Shown: positions 7,903-16,870 of the stretch, piece by piece
Position numbering within the stretch: the first letter of the stretch is position 1
Layout: each line of letters opens with the position of its first letter
The notes under the pieces: model-generated
Databases searched by the model: none
The model's input: the letters and a program-made list of their open reading frames with translations, nothing else
What the model was told of the DNA's origin: nothing
Assembly (NCBI GenBank): GCA_025355325.1
Contig: JANXZX010000191.1
Location: 1 to 45,886 of the forward strand
Reading direction: 5' to 3'
Length of the DNA: 45,886 bases
From: Geobacteraceae bacterium
GTDB taxonomy: Bacteria; Desulfobacterota; Desulfuromonadia; Geobacterales; Pseudopelobacteraceae
Position numbers and translations under genes: made by a program

Positions 7903-7959
7903 CTTCGACTCCGCTCAGGGAACAGAGAAAAGAAAATTGTCGGCTGAGCGGAGTCGAAG
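7903..7959. repeat. Intergenic palindromic repeat between gspC and gspD
   Basis: Arms at 7903-7917 (cttcgactccgctca) and 7945-7959 are perfect 15-base reverse complements with a 27-base loop. The TTCGACTCCGCTCA core is a repeat sequence I associate with dispersed extragenic palindromes in several bacterial genomes. In RNA it would make a strong hairpin between the two cistrons and could change the gspC:gspD ratio. No T run follows, so it is not a classic terminator. Confidence 0.75.
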
Positions 7960-7998
7960 CCTGATGCATTTGAGACCGCAGCAACCCGGGAGGAACAC

Positions 7999-9906
7999 TT
8001 GATACGTTATATATTTCGTACTCTTTGCACCGTTATTCTGATGAGCTCCCTGCTGGCTTCGCCGGTTCCGGCTGCCGGCGGAAAGGGAGTTGTTCTGAAT
8101 TTCAACGAGGTTGATATCTCCACCATGGTGAAGTTTATCAGCGATCTGACCGGGAAAAACTTCATTCTTGATGATCGGGTCAAAGGGAAAATATCGGTAT
8201 ACTCCCCTTCAAAACTCTCGATTGAAGAAGCATATAATGTTTTTACCTCCGTTCTGGAGTTGAAGGGCTTCACCGTCGTACAGAGCGGCAAAGTCGCCAA
8301 GATTGTTCCTTCTTCCGCCGCCAAACAGTCGGGCTTCAAACTGCTGCCGCAGGGTGAACAGGCACCGGTCAACGAAAGCTACATCGCTCAGGTAACCAAG
8401 CTGGAATACATTACCGCTCAGGAAGCACTGACGTTTCTACAGCCAATGGTCTCCAAGGATGGGCACATCTCGGCATTCGGTCCGGGTAACCTGCTTTTGA
8501 TGGTTGATTCATCGCTTAATATTCGCAAGCTGCACGGGATTCTGGAAACTATCGACACCGAGCGGACCCGCGAGGGACTTGAGATTATCTATCTGAAAAA
8601 CGCCTCGGCGGAAAGTTCGGCTGCCACCATTCGTCAATGGATGTCAGGCTCTGACGGCAAGTCCGCTGCACCGGCTACCCCTTCCGGAGGAAGCGGAAGC
8701 GGCAGCGGCACGACGACGGTTATTGCCGATCAGCGCCTGAATGCGCTGTTGATTTTCGGCAACGAAACAACCAAGAAAGCAATCCGGGAGCTGGTTGCAA
8801 AGCTCGATGTCGCCCCCCCGGAGGCGAGCAGCAAGGTGAACGTCTATTATCTGGAAAACACCGATGCGACCGAGATGGCAAAAGTCCTGGATGGTGTCGT
8901 CAAGGGGATTTCCACCCAACAAACCGCTCAGCCTGCAGCCGGTGCACCGCAGACATCTCCGTTCGAAAGCGGCAAAGTCACCATTACAGCCGATAAGGGT
9001 TCCAATTCACTCGTGATCATGGCCTCCCCCAACGATTACGCCAACCTCGTTCAGGTCATAAAAAAACTGGATCGTCGCAGCAAGCAGGTCTTTGTGCAGG
9101 TGCTGATCGCCGAGGTGTCGCTTGATAAATCACGCGAGTTCGGGCTTCAAACCGGAGTACTCGGCGGCGGATCCCCGAACAGCACTCTCACGGCAGCAGG
9201 TATGTACGATCCACTTGGAACTCTCAGCTCCATAGGCGCCCTTCTTACCGCAGGCGGCACGTTAACTCCCAGTGTTACCGCAAGCCCGATTAATATAACG
9301 GCAGTACTTAAGGCTCTCGACAAGAACGGTCTTCTCAATATTCTCTCCACGCCCAACATCCTGACCTCCGACAATAAAGAGGCGGAGATAAATGTCGGCG
9401 AAAACGTGCCGTTTCAGGGGTCTGCAACACAGAGCACCATTGGAACCACTACGTCTGTCGAACGCAAGGATATCGGCATAAATCTTAAAATTAAACCGCA
9501 GATCAGCGAAGGCGATTATATCCGTATGGATATCAATCAGGAAATCTCAGCGGTAAAGGACAGCAAGGGGCAGGCCATCGACTTGATCACGACCAAGCGC
9601 TCGGCAAAAACGAGTGTTGTTGTCAAAGACAAGGAAACTGTCGTGATCGGGGGGCTGATTCAGGACTCCGAGGAGGAGACCATCAACAAAGTACCGCTGC
9701 TTGGCGATATTCCGTTCCTTGGCTGGCTGTTTAAATCAAAATCAAAGACCCGCAAGAAAACCAACCTGATGATCATGCTGACTCCGCATATTGTCAAGGA
9801 CGCTGCTGATCTTGCCGAGATGACGCGAACCCAGCGCCAGTCGTTCGGGGAATCCGCAAAAAAGAGTGAAGCTGTTGACGTCCAAAAAGAGATTTCCGGC
9901 AAATGA
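7999..9906 (+). CDS. gspD: Type II secretion secretin GspD
   Basis: A 635-residue outer-membrane secretin with an N-terminal signal peptide ending near SPVPAAG, periplasmic N0 to N3 domains (about residues 30-360; the N2 loop holds a Gly/Ser stretch around 225-235) and the C-terminal secretin gate (about 370-590) with VPLLGDIPFLGWLFKS and LMIMLTPHIV. It forms the outer-membrane pore for folded proteins. The start is TTG at 7999, supported by GGGAGGA at 7988-7994 and the signal peptide directly after it. It overlaps gspE by four bases. No pilotin gene is seen. Confidence 0.93.
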   Translation: MIRYIFRTLCTVILMSSLLASPVPAAGGKGVVLNFNEVDISTMVKFISDLTGKNFILDDRVKGKISVYSPSKLSIEEAYNVFTSVLELKGFTVVQSGKVAKIVPSSAAKQSGFKLLPQGEQAPVNESYIAQVTKLEYITAQEALTFLQPMVSKDGHISAFGPGNLLLMVDSSLNIRKLHGILETIDTERTREGLEIIYLKNASAESSAATIRQWMSGSDGKSAAPATPSGGSGSGSGTTTVIADQRLNALLIFGNETTKKAIRELVAKLDVAPPEASSKVNVYYLENTDATEMAKVLDGVVKGISTQQTAQPAAGAPQTSPFESGKVTITADKGSNSLVIMASPNDYANLVQVIKKLDRRSKQVFVQVLIAEVSLDKSREFGLQTGVLGGGSPNSTLTAAGMYDPLGTLSSIGALLTAGGTLTPSVTASPINITAVLKALDKNGLLNILSTPNILTSDNKEAEINVGENVPFQGSATQSTIGTTTSVERKDIGINLKIKPQISEGDYIRMDINQEISAVKDSKGQAIDLITTKRSAKTSVVVKDKETVVIGGLIQDSEEETINKVPLLGDIPFLGWLFKSKSKTRKKTNLMIMLTPHIVKDAADLAEMTRTQRQSFGESAKKSEAVDVQKEISGK

Positions 9907-11480
9907 GTACCGGCACCATGAGCTCATCTGATGAATTGGAAGTTACTGCCGATAAACTGGGAATACCGTGCCAGGCTGAAATTTCCATGGACGAGGTCGA
10001 TTCCGGCCTGCTGAATCGCCTCCCCCTGACTTTTGCGCGCGCTAACGCCATTTTACCGTTGAACGAAGTGGATGGTGTTATCAGGGTGGCCATCTCTTCC
10101 GCTGTCGGAATTCTGCTGCTTGATGAACTCCGCCTGCTGTTCGGCAAGCCGGTTGAAGCGGTTCTGGTTCCAGCTCCGCTGCTGGCTGACGTCATAAACC
10201 ATGTGTACGCCGGCGCCTCCGGGACCGCCCGTGAGGTTTTGCAGGAGTTGCAGGCAGAAGACCTCTCCACGGTCGCCACCGAACTGAACAATCCCACGGA
10301 TCTCCTTGATCTGTCCGATGAAGCTCCGGTTATCCGCCTGCTCAACTCAATTCTTTCGGAAGCGGTTAAAGAACGGGTCAGCGACGTCCACATTGAACCG
10401 TACGAACGCGATCTTCTGATTCGCTTCCGCATCGACGGCATCCTGTACGAAAAACTTTCTCCCCCCAAAATTATTCAGGAAGCCCTGGTTTCACGCATCA
10501 AGATCATGTCCGGGCTCAATATCGCCGAAAAGCGCCTGCCGCAGGATGGCCGCATCCGCGTACTGGTCGCCGGACGCGATGTTGATATTCGTGTTTCGAT
10601 CATTCCCACCTATTACGGCGAGCGGGCCGTGCTGCGTCTGCTGGACAAGAAAAAAGGCGTCCTTTCGCTGGCCGATATCGGCCTGGGAGAGCATGGCGTA
10701 CGGACGATTGAGCGGATGCTGAACAGAACGAGCGGCATCATCCTCGTTACCGGCCCGACCGGCAGCGGTAAATCTACGACACTGTACGCCGCTCTAAACC
10801 GGGTTAACTCCAGCGAAAAGAATATCATCACCATTGAGGATCCGATCGAATACCAGATCAGAGGCATCGGCCAGATCCAGGTAAACCCGAAGATCGATCT
10901 GACCTTTGCCAGCGGTCTCCGCTCGATTCTGCGCCAGGACCCGGACATCATTATGGTGGGCGAAATCCGCGATGCCGAAACGGCAGAAATTGCCATACAG
11001 GCCAGCTTGACCGGCCATCTGGTGCTCTCGACTCTGCATACCAACGACGCCGCCACCGCCGTGACCCGACTTGTGGATATGGGCATCGAACCATTCATGA
11101 TCGCATCATCCCTGTCCGCCGTTGTTGCCCAGCGTCTGGTGCGAGTTATCTGTCCGCACTGCCGCGAGGAATACCGTCCGGCAGAGTTGTACGCCGGAAT
11201 AACCCTTCCGGACACATTGTATCGTGGGCGGGGATGTGATGCCTGCTTTGGCCTCGGCACTCTCGGGAGGACGGCAATCTATGAAATAATGCCGATTGAT
11301 CAGGAACTCTGTTCCATGATCATTCGGCGTTCACACGCCGGTGAAATCAAGGAATATGCGGTTGCACACGGTATGAGGACTCTCCGCGACGACGGAATTG
11401 CCCGGGCTGCTGCGGGGATAACCACTATCGAAGAGGTATTACGCGTGACCCAGGAAGATTATGCCGACGTTCCGCTATAA
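9903..11480 (+). CDS. gspE: Type II secretion ATPase GspE
   Basis: This 525-residue cytoplasmic ATPase powers pseudopilus assembly. It has an N-terminal GspE/PilB-type domain, the Walker A motif GPTGSGKST at about residues 284-292, the Walker B region DPDIIMVGEIRDAETA near 346, a histidine box LVLSTLHTNDA, and a four-cysteine zinc motif split between CPHC (about 417) and CDAC (about 446), as in GspE. The ATGA overlap with gspD and the 20-base overlap with gspF show a tight operon. A PilB-type pilus ATPase is the alternative, but gspC and gspD next to it favour type II secretion. Confidence 0.93.
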   Translation: MSTGTMSSSDELEVTADKLGIPCQAEISMDEVDSGLLNRLPLTFARANAILPLNEVDGVIRVAISSAVGILLLDELRLLFGKPVEAVLVPAPLLADVINHVYAGASGTAREVLQELQAEDLSTVATELNNPTDLLDLSDEAPVIRLLNSILSEAVKERVSDVHIEPYERDLLIRFRIDGILYEKLSPPKIIQEALVSRIKIMSGLNIAEKRLPQDGRIRVLVAGRDVDIRVSIIPTYYGERAVLRLLDKKKGVLSLADIGLGEHGVRTIERMLNRTSGIILVTGPTGSGKSTTLYAALNRVNSSEKNIITIEDPIEYQIRGIGQIQVNPKIDLTFASGLRSILRQDPDIIMVGEIRDAETAEIAIQASLTGHLVLSTLHTNDAATAVTRLVDMGIEPFMIASSLSAVVAQRLVRVICPHCREEYRPAELYAGITLPDTLYRGRGCDACFGLGTLGRTAIYEIMPIDQELCSMIIRRSHAGEIKEYAVAHGMRTLRDDGIARAAAGITTIEEVLRVTQEDYADVPL

Positions 11481-12672
11481 AGCCTACAGTGCCACCGGAT
11501 CATCGGTCTCCGGCACTGTCGAGGCCGATTCCGAACGACTGGCGATGCAGCAGCTCAAAGGCAGGGGACTGCTGCCTCGCGAAATAAAGGAAGAGGGTAA
11601 CGATCAAAACAGCTCCGGATCATTCTCTTTCCGGAGAGGTGTTCCTGCCGATGAATTATCGCTTTTCACCAGGCGCCTTGCCACTCTGGTCGCGTCATCC
11701 GTACCACTCTTCGAAGCAATGGGGTCTCTCTGCGAGCAGGAGGAAGCCGGCCCTCTTCGTCAGGCTCTGCTTCGGGTAAAAGGGCGCATCGCCGAAGGAG
11801 CCTCCCTGTCGCGGGCGATGGCGGCAGATCCGAATATCTTCGGTGAAAGTTATGTAAGCATGGTGGCCGCCGGTGAAGCTGGCGGTGCTCTCGACGCGGT
11901 ACTGGAACGGCTGGCGGATTTTCTTGAGGAGCAGGAGCAGGTGCGCAGCAAGGTAACGTCGGCTCTTGCCTATCCGATTCTGATGGTTCTGGTGGGCGGT
12001 GGAGTCATGCTCTTCCTGCTGACGGTCGTTATCCCCCGTATCGTGACCATATTTGAAGACAGTAAAGCCGCCCTGCCGCTGATCACCATCATCCTGATCA
12101 AAGTAAGCCACTTTCTGCAAGGATATTGGTGGATTCTCGTCTTGCTGGTGATCTCCCTGGTTCTCCTCTATCGCTCGGCCATGAAGCGTGAAGATTTCCG
12201 TCTTAAACGTGATTCCCTGTTGTTGCGCCTGCCGCTGGCAGGAACGATGCTTCAGGGCTTGATCCTCTCCCGGTTCGCCCGGGTGCTGGGACTGCTGCTT
12301 TCCAGCGGTGTGCCGATTATGCGGGCTCTTGAGATCACCGGCGAAGTCGTCGTCAACCGGGTGTACCGGGCGTTCCTGCGGGTTGTGATGGAGGAGGTTG
12401 CCCAGGGCGGAAGCCTGTCCGGAAGCCTGAAGAAGAGCCCGCTGTTCCCGCCGCTGCTGGTGCATCTTGCCGGAGTCGGGGAAAAGAGCGGCAATCTGGA
12501 AGGGATGCTGGTAAAGGCCGGGGTCGCTTATGAACGCGAATTCAGCACCCGCCTGGGACGCATGATGGGGTTGATGGAGCCGTTGCTGGTTCTGGCGATG
12601 GGAGTGGCGGTCGGCATCGTGGTGTTGGCGGTGCTGCTGCCGATTTTTGAGTTGAACCAGTTGATCAAGTAG
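11461..12672 (+). CDS. gspF: Type II secretion inner-membrane platform protein GspF
   Basis: A 403-residue polytopic protein with the duplicated T2SSF domain: first copy about residues 65-190 (SLFTRRLATLVASSVPLFEA), second about 270-395 (LSRFARVLGLLLSSGVPIMR). Three hydrophobic segments lie at about 165-195, 220-242 and 370-398. GspF sits at the base of the secretion platform and contacts GspE. It starts inside gspE (20-base overlap), so both are translated together. It is the last gsp gene here; the next coding gene is flagellum-related and follows a 148-base palindromic spacer. Confidence 0.92.
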   Translation: MPTFRYKAYSATGSSVSGTVEADSERLAMQQLKGRGLLPREIKEEGNDQNSSGSFSFRRGVPADELSLFTRRLATLVASSVPLFEAMGSLCEQEEAGPLRQALLRVKGRIAEGASLSRAMAADPNIFGESYVSMVAAGEAGGALDAVLERLADFLEEQEQVRSKVTSALAYPILMVLVGGGVMLFLLTVVIPRIVTIFEDSKAALPLITIILIKVSHFLQGYWWILVLLVISLVLLYRSAMKREDFRLKRDSLLLRLPLAGTMLQGLILSRFARVLGLLLSSGVPIMRALEITGEVVVNRVYRAFLRVVMEEVAQGGSLSGSLKKSPLFPPLLVHLAGVGEKSGNLEGMLVKAGVAYEREFSTRLGRMMGLMEPLLVLAMGVAVGIVVLAVLLPIFELNQLIK

Positions 12673-12681
12673 GATGTAATT

Positions 12682-12803
12682 CCGATTCCAGATCAAGGAT
12701 GATATCAAGGCGGCGAGGAATGAGGCAGTGAGGCGTACATTATTGTACGTTGAGCAGCCGAAGACGAGCCAACGAAGAGAGGGGGGCCTTGATATGGAAT
12801 CGG
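12682..12803. repeat. Long palindromic repeat element (REP/MITE-like) between gspF and the FliK-like gene
   Basis: Outer arms 12682-12698 (ccgattccagatcaagg) and 12787-12803 pair with a single mismatch over 17 bases. A second nested pair, atatcaaggc (12702-12711) with gccttgatat (12786-12795), competes with the first. An inner hairpin pairs cgtaca (12734-12739) with tgtacg (12744-12749). The element of about 122 bp has no reading frame and fills the whole gap. The layout resembles dispersed extragenic palindromes of Geobacter-type genomes. Confidence 0.7.
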
Positions 12804-12820
12804 TATAACCCGGAGAACGT

Positions 12821-15034
12821 ATGACAGTAGCCGCAGACATCCGGCAGCAGGTCTTCAACCTTCTGTCAAGCGCTTCGAACGTCTCCTTTGTCACTGCGGA
12901 CCAGGAGTCGGGCGGCTTAAGTGCGCTTGCCCCCGGGCAAAAGGTAAGCGCCGAAGTTCTTTCAACGCTGCCTAACAACCGGGTTCAGGTACAGATCGGC
13001 GGCGCGCAGTTCAATCTTGATCTGCCGATGGCGGTGCGCATCGGTCAGACCTTGGAGATGACCTTCGTCACCAGTGAACCGCGCTCTACTTTTGCCATTA
13101 CCCGCCAGGCCGGCCCTGCTCCTCCGGTGGCTCTTTCTGATGCTTCGCGCCTGCTGAGCCTTCTGGTATCAGATGAGCAGGCGCTTGACCCTTCGTTTCG
13201 CTCGTCACTCCGGAATGTCAGCGATATGCTGCGACGTTCATCGGGAGAAACCGGCGTATTGGCCAACCTGATGGATGAGGCTCTGACCTATAGCGCAGTG
13301 AGTGATAAGAGCGGGGCGGCGCCCCGGCAACCGGTAGATTCCCTGCCCGGATCGGCACTCCCTGGAAACCGGATTCAGCAGAATGCTCAATTTGCCGCGT
13401 TTGAAGCCAACGCTTCGCAGCTTCTGCGTACAATCGCTCAAAATTCGCGCTTCGTACTGGTTGAGGCCGTCAATCAGCCGGCTTCACCGCTGCCGTTACT
13501 GCCGGGAGAGGAAGTCGAAGGCTCTGTTGTGGGCACTCTGCCCGGAGGCAGGACCTTTGTTCAAGTGGCCGGCACAACGGTGGAGATGGTTCTGCCGCGA
13601 ACGGTCCCGAACGGGGAAATCCTGCGTCTGACCTATATCTCGTCAGAGCCGAAAGTCACATTTGCGATTCCCCGTGCCCTGCCCGACATCTCCTCCGGTG
13701 TTTTGAGCGAAGCCGGTCGATGGTTGAGTGTGCTGGAACATAGTGAGGGGGGAGTGTCGAATCAGCAGACGTACGTGCTGGATCGACTGAATACAGTGTT
13801 GAAAAGTCTGCCTCCCGATTCACCGGCATTTACCGCTATTCTGGATGAAGCGATCACCTACCAGACGGTCATACAGAGACAGGCTTCTGCCGGTCAGGCA
13901 GAAACGGCGGCAATTCCGCTCATGGCGGCTCCGCAGAATCCTGTCACCGCCGGAAACGGAATCGTTTTGAATGACGACATGGCAAAGCTTCTCCAGGCCG
14001 TAATCAAGGGTAACCGTCTGGCACTGCTTGAGGCACTCAATCAGCAGGCACAGCCGACCGGGCTTGCGCCGGGGCAACAGCTTAAGGGTGAGGTGCTGGC
14101 AGCTCTGGGGGGTGGCCGCTTTATGGTTCAGGTTGCCGGACAGAGTATGGAATTCATTCTGCCGAAGGGCGTTGCCCGTGGAGATTTCATCAACCTGTTT
14201 TTCATAACAGATGAGCCGCGACAGACTTTTTTGATGGTTCGCTTCGGTCGGCCCGGTGATTCACGGGTCAGCGACACCAGCCGCTGGTTAAGCGGTTTTT
14301 TGAGCGAGACATCAGGGCAGCCGACGGCCCAGGCCGCGCTCGGCATTCTGCGAACATTGCTGACCGAACCGACAACCGATGCGTCGCTGCTTGGCCAGAT
14401 ACTTAAGCAGGGGCTTCGCGAAAGCGGCCTCTTTTATGAATCTCATCTGGCCCGCTGGTTTGGCGGCGACTATCAGCTGGAAGAGCTCCTCAAGGAACCG
14501 CAGGGTCGCCTGTCTTCCCGCCTGTCTTCCCACCTGCCGCAGACGAATGATCTGCAAGGCGTTCCGCTTGACGGGCCTATGCAGGCCACCATCAAAAATA
14601 GCTCTGCCGAAGTCCTGGAAGCGATGTTTTATAAGGCCGGTACACGCGTGACACATGAGGGCATCGCTGATCAGCGGGTGCTGCCGATTGTCAGTGAGCA
14701 GCTCTCCTCACTGCAGAACAGCCAGCTGTTGTTTCGAGGCGATCTGTTTCCCGGTCAAAACCTTGAATGGACTGTTGCCGAACGCGAGGCACACCGCGAC
14801 GAAGCGGGCGGACGCGAGCGAAGCTGGGAAACCAGCGTAACCATGGACTTGCCGAATCTCGGGCCGGTTACGGCACTGCTCAGGCTTGACGGGACAAATG
14901 TCACCATCAGGGTAAAAGCCGAAAATGAAACTTCCGTACCGGTTCTGGAGACCGGCAGAGCGCGTCTGATTGAGCAGTTGGAGGGCGCCGGACTGACACC
15001 GGCAGAGATGAACATCGGCCATGCCTCCTCGTAA
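12821..15034 (+). CDS. FliK-like flagellar hook-length control domain protein with three repeat modules
   Basis: A 737-residue cytoplasmic-type protein. Three related modules of about 60 residues start at about residues 35, 226 and 413; each has LxPGxxV/L, a VQVxG strand, an LP step and an EPRxTF-like end (FVTSEPRSTFAITR, YISSEPKVTFAIPR, FITDEPRQTFLMVR). The second and third are preceded by similar helices (LLRTIAQNSRFVLVEAVNQ, LLQAVIKGNRLALLEALNQ). The C-terminus (about 655-737, LPNLGPVTALLRLDG and later LIEQLEGAGLTPAEMNIG) matches the hook-length control domain of FliK. It overlaps the small FlhB-like gene by 14 bases. This pair resembles the ylqG-ylqH pair of Bacillus. The genuine fliK is at 28476, so this is a second FliK-like protein of unknown role. 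Confidence 0.75.
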   Translation: MTVAADIRQQVFNLLSSASNVSFVTADQESGGLSALAPGQKVSAEVLSTLPNNRVQVQIGGAQFNLDLPMAVRIGQTLEMTFVTSEPRSTFAITRQAGPAPPVALSDASRLLSLLVSDEQALDPSFRSSLRNVSDMLRRSSGETGVLANLMDEALTYSAVSDKSGAAPRQPVDSLPGSALPGNRIQQNAQFAAFEANASQLLRTIAQNSRFVLVEAVNQPASPLPLLPGEEVEGSVVGTLPGGRTFVQVAGTTVEMVLPRTVPNGEILRLTYISSEPKVTFAIPRALPDISSGVLSEAGRWLSVLEHSEGGVSNQQTYVLDRLNTVLKSLPPDSPAFTAILDEAITYQTVIQRQASAGQAETAAIPLMAAPQNPVTAGNGIVLNDDMAKLLQAVIKGNRLALLEALNQQAQPTGLAPGQQLKGEVLAALGGGRFMVQVAGQSMEFILPKGVARGDFINLFFITDEPRQTFLMVRFGRPGDSRVSDTSRWLSGFLSETSGQPTAQAALGILRTLLTEPTTDASLLGQILKQGLRESGLFYESHLARWFGGDYQLEELLKEPQGRLSSRLSSHLPQTNDLQGVPLDGPMQATIKNSSAEVLEAMFYKAGTRVTHEGIADQRVLPIVSEQLSSLQNSQLLFRGDLFPGQNLEWTVAEREAHRDEAGGRERSWETSVTMDLPNLGPVTALLRLDGTNVTIRVKAENETSVPVLETGRARLIEQLEGAGLTPAEMNIGHASS

Positions 15035-15302
15035 AGACGAAGAACGCCGTGCGGCAGCGATTTCGTACAAGCAGGGCTACTACGCCCCGGTTGTCATCGC
15101 ACGGGGAAAAGGCGTTGTTGCCGAGGCAATAATTGCCTGTGCGCGTGATGCGGGAGTATATGTCCACGAGTCACCGGAGCTGGTCAGCCTGTTGATGCAG
15201 GTTGACAGTGATCAGTTTATTCCACCCGAGCTGTACCGGGCGGTCGCAGAAGTGCTGGTATGGCTGCAGTGGCTGGAAAGTCAGCAAAACAAGTCCATGT
15301 GA
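15021..15302 (+). CDS. FlhB C-terminal domain-like protein (FlhX/YlqH type)
   Basis: The 93-residue protein matches only the cytoplasmic domain of FlhB after its autocleavage site: YYAPVVIARGKGVVAEAII, then GVYVHESPELVSLL and FIPPELYRAVAEVLVWL. The transmembrane part and the NPTH cleavage motif are absent. Such stand-alone FlhB-C proteins can partly replace the cleaved FlhB C-terminal fragment in the export switch. It overlaps the FliK-like gene by 14 bases, and FliK contacts FlhB-C to switch export specificity, so a functional pair is likely. The full-length flhB lies at 37529. Confidence 0.85.
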   Translation: MPPRKDEERRAAAISYKQGYYAPVVIARGKGVVAEAIIACARDAGVYVHESPELVSLLMQVDSDQFIPPELYRAVAEVLVWLQWLESQQNKSM

Positions 15303-15313
15303 TAGGAGGGATG

Positions 15314-16723
15314 ATGCAGATCAAGTTTGGTACTGATGGATGGAGAGGTGTTATTGCCCGGGATTTTACCTTTGAAAATCTTTCACTGGTAGCACAGGCC
15401 ACCATGGATTATCTGAACCGCGAAGGATTGGGAAATAAAGGACTGGTAATCGGATATGATCGCCGTTTTATGTCTCGGGATTTCGCCCGGCGGGTGGCGG
15501 AAGTTGCTGTCGGCAATGGTATTCACGTCCGCCTGTCAGAGGACTATGCCCCGACTCCGGCAATTTCCTGGGCTGTACGCGAAACCGTCTCCGGTGCAGG
15601 GGTGATGATTACCGCCAGCCATAATCCGTCCGAATATAATGGCTTCAAGATCAAGGAGGCATTTGGCGGTTCTGCCCTCCCCGCGACAACCCGCATCCTT
15701 GAGGAAATTGTCGCATATAACCGGGAGAACGGCCGGCGTGTCGTATCGATTCCCTATGCTGAGGCTCTGGAAAAAGGAACTATCGTGCTCTTTGATCCGA
15801 GTGAAGGATATTTCCATCAGATAAGCCGCTATGTTGATCTTGACCTGATCAAAAAGGCCGGGATCCGGGCAGTAGTTGATCCGATGTTTGGAGCCGGCTG
15901 CGGGTTTATACCACGCCTCCTGCCCGGAGTTGATGAAATCCATAACATTGAAAACCCGGCATTCGGCGGACAGCCACCGGAACCGATTGGCCAACACCTG
16001 CGTGAATTATCGGCGCTTGTCAAAAGCGGGAAGTACCAGATAGGTCTGGCACTGGATGGCGATGCCGACCGGATCGGAGCGGTTGATGAAAACGGGGATT
16101 TCTTTTCATCGCACTGCATATTTACCGTTATTCTGAGACATCTGTTTGAATACAAAAAACTTACCGGTGCGGTGGTAAAGACCGTTTCAACCACCCGCAT
16201 GGTGGATCTGCTGGCGGAAAAATTCGGGTTGGAGCTCTTTGAAACACCGATCGGTTTCAAGCATATCTGTGAGCTGATGCTGAGTCGCGATATTCTGATG
16301 GGTGGGGAAGAATCCGGAGGACTTGGGGTAAAGGGGCATATTCCTGAACGGGACGGTATTCTGCTTGGTTTGCTGTTGCTGGAAGCGGTCGCCGTCAGCG
16401 GCAAGGGTTTGCGACAACTGCTTGAAGAAACGATGAATGATATCGGGCATTTCTATTATCAACGGATTGACCGGCACATCGACGACACGGCAAAAGCTCA
16501 ATTAATTTCGCGCCTGCAGTCAAATCCTCCGACAGTTATTGATGGCCGACATGTTGTGGCTACCAATTTCAGTGACGGTTTCAAATTTATTTTTGAAAAT
16601 GGTGACTGGCTCCTTATCAGACCGTCCGGAACCGAGCCGGTTTTGCGTTTATACAGCGAAGCTGGATCGATTGATCAGGTCGAGCGCTTCCTGCGGCAGG
16701 CCGCTGCAATCGCCAGTTGCTGA
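15314..16723 (+). CDS. Phosphoglucomutase/phosphomannomutase family enzyme
   Basis: A 469-residue alpha-D-phosphohexomutase. All four family loops are present: FGTDGWRG at the start, the phosphoserine loop ITASHNPSEYNGF (catalytic Ser102), the metal loop LDGDADRIGAVDENG (Asp248, 250, 252), the sugar loop GGEESGGLGVKGHIPERDG and the phosphate loop RPSGTEPVLRLYSE. It interconverts hexose 1- and 6-phosphates for sugar-nucleotide or storage polymer synthesis; the exact sugar cannot be read from sequence. AGGAGGG at 15304-15310 precedes two adjacent ATGs; the second (15314) has better spacing. It probably rides on the upstream transcript, twelve bases after the FlhB-like stop. Confidence 0.9.
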   Translation: MQIKFGTDGWRGVIARDFTFENLSLVAQATMDYLNREGLGNKGLVIGYDRRFMSRDFARRVAEVAVGNGIHVRLSEDYAPTPAISWAVRETVSGAGVMITASHNPSEYNGFKIKEAFGGSALPATTRILEEIVAYNRENGRRVVSIPYAEALEKGTIVLFDPSEGYFHQISRYVDLDLIKKAGIRAVVDPMFGAGCGFIPRLLPGVDEIHNIENPAFGGQPPEPIGQHLRELSALVKSGKYQIGLALDGDADRIGAVDENGDFFSSHCIFTVILRHLFEYKKLTGAVVKTVSTTRMVDLLAEKFGLELFETPIGFKHICELMLSRDILMGGEESGGLGVKGHIPERDGILLGLLLLEAVAVSGKGLRQLLEETMNDIGHFYYQRIDRHIDDTAKAQLISRLQSNPPTVIDGRHVVATNFSDGFKFIFENGDWLLIRPSGTEPVLRLYSEAGSIDQVERFLRQAAAIASC

Positions 16724-16751
16724 TATTTATTTCAACATTATAACTACACGG

Positions 16752-16779
16752 TTGCGTTGGCGAAAAAAACAGCTATAAT
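16752..16779 (+). promoter_or_regulatory. Predicted sigma-70 promoter of cheY-cheX
   Basis: TTGCGT (16752-16757), a 16-base spacer and a perfect TATAAT (16774-16779). It lies about 90 bases before cheY. A small hairpin (cgtata 16794-16799 / tatacg 16805-16810) lies in the leader. Confidence 0.65.
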
Positions 16780-16870
16780 CTCGGACGCTGTGCCGTATAT
16801 CCTGTATACGTAAAAATGAATTTGACTTCATCCATATAAGCTATGGAAAATCACTAAAAGGAGCACTGCA

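Noticed and set aside
11695-12978. Minus-strand open frame of 427 codons opposite gspF
   Set aside because: gspF is a clear family member on the other strand; the antisense product is His/Gln-rich with no family features.
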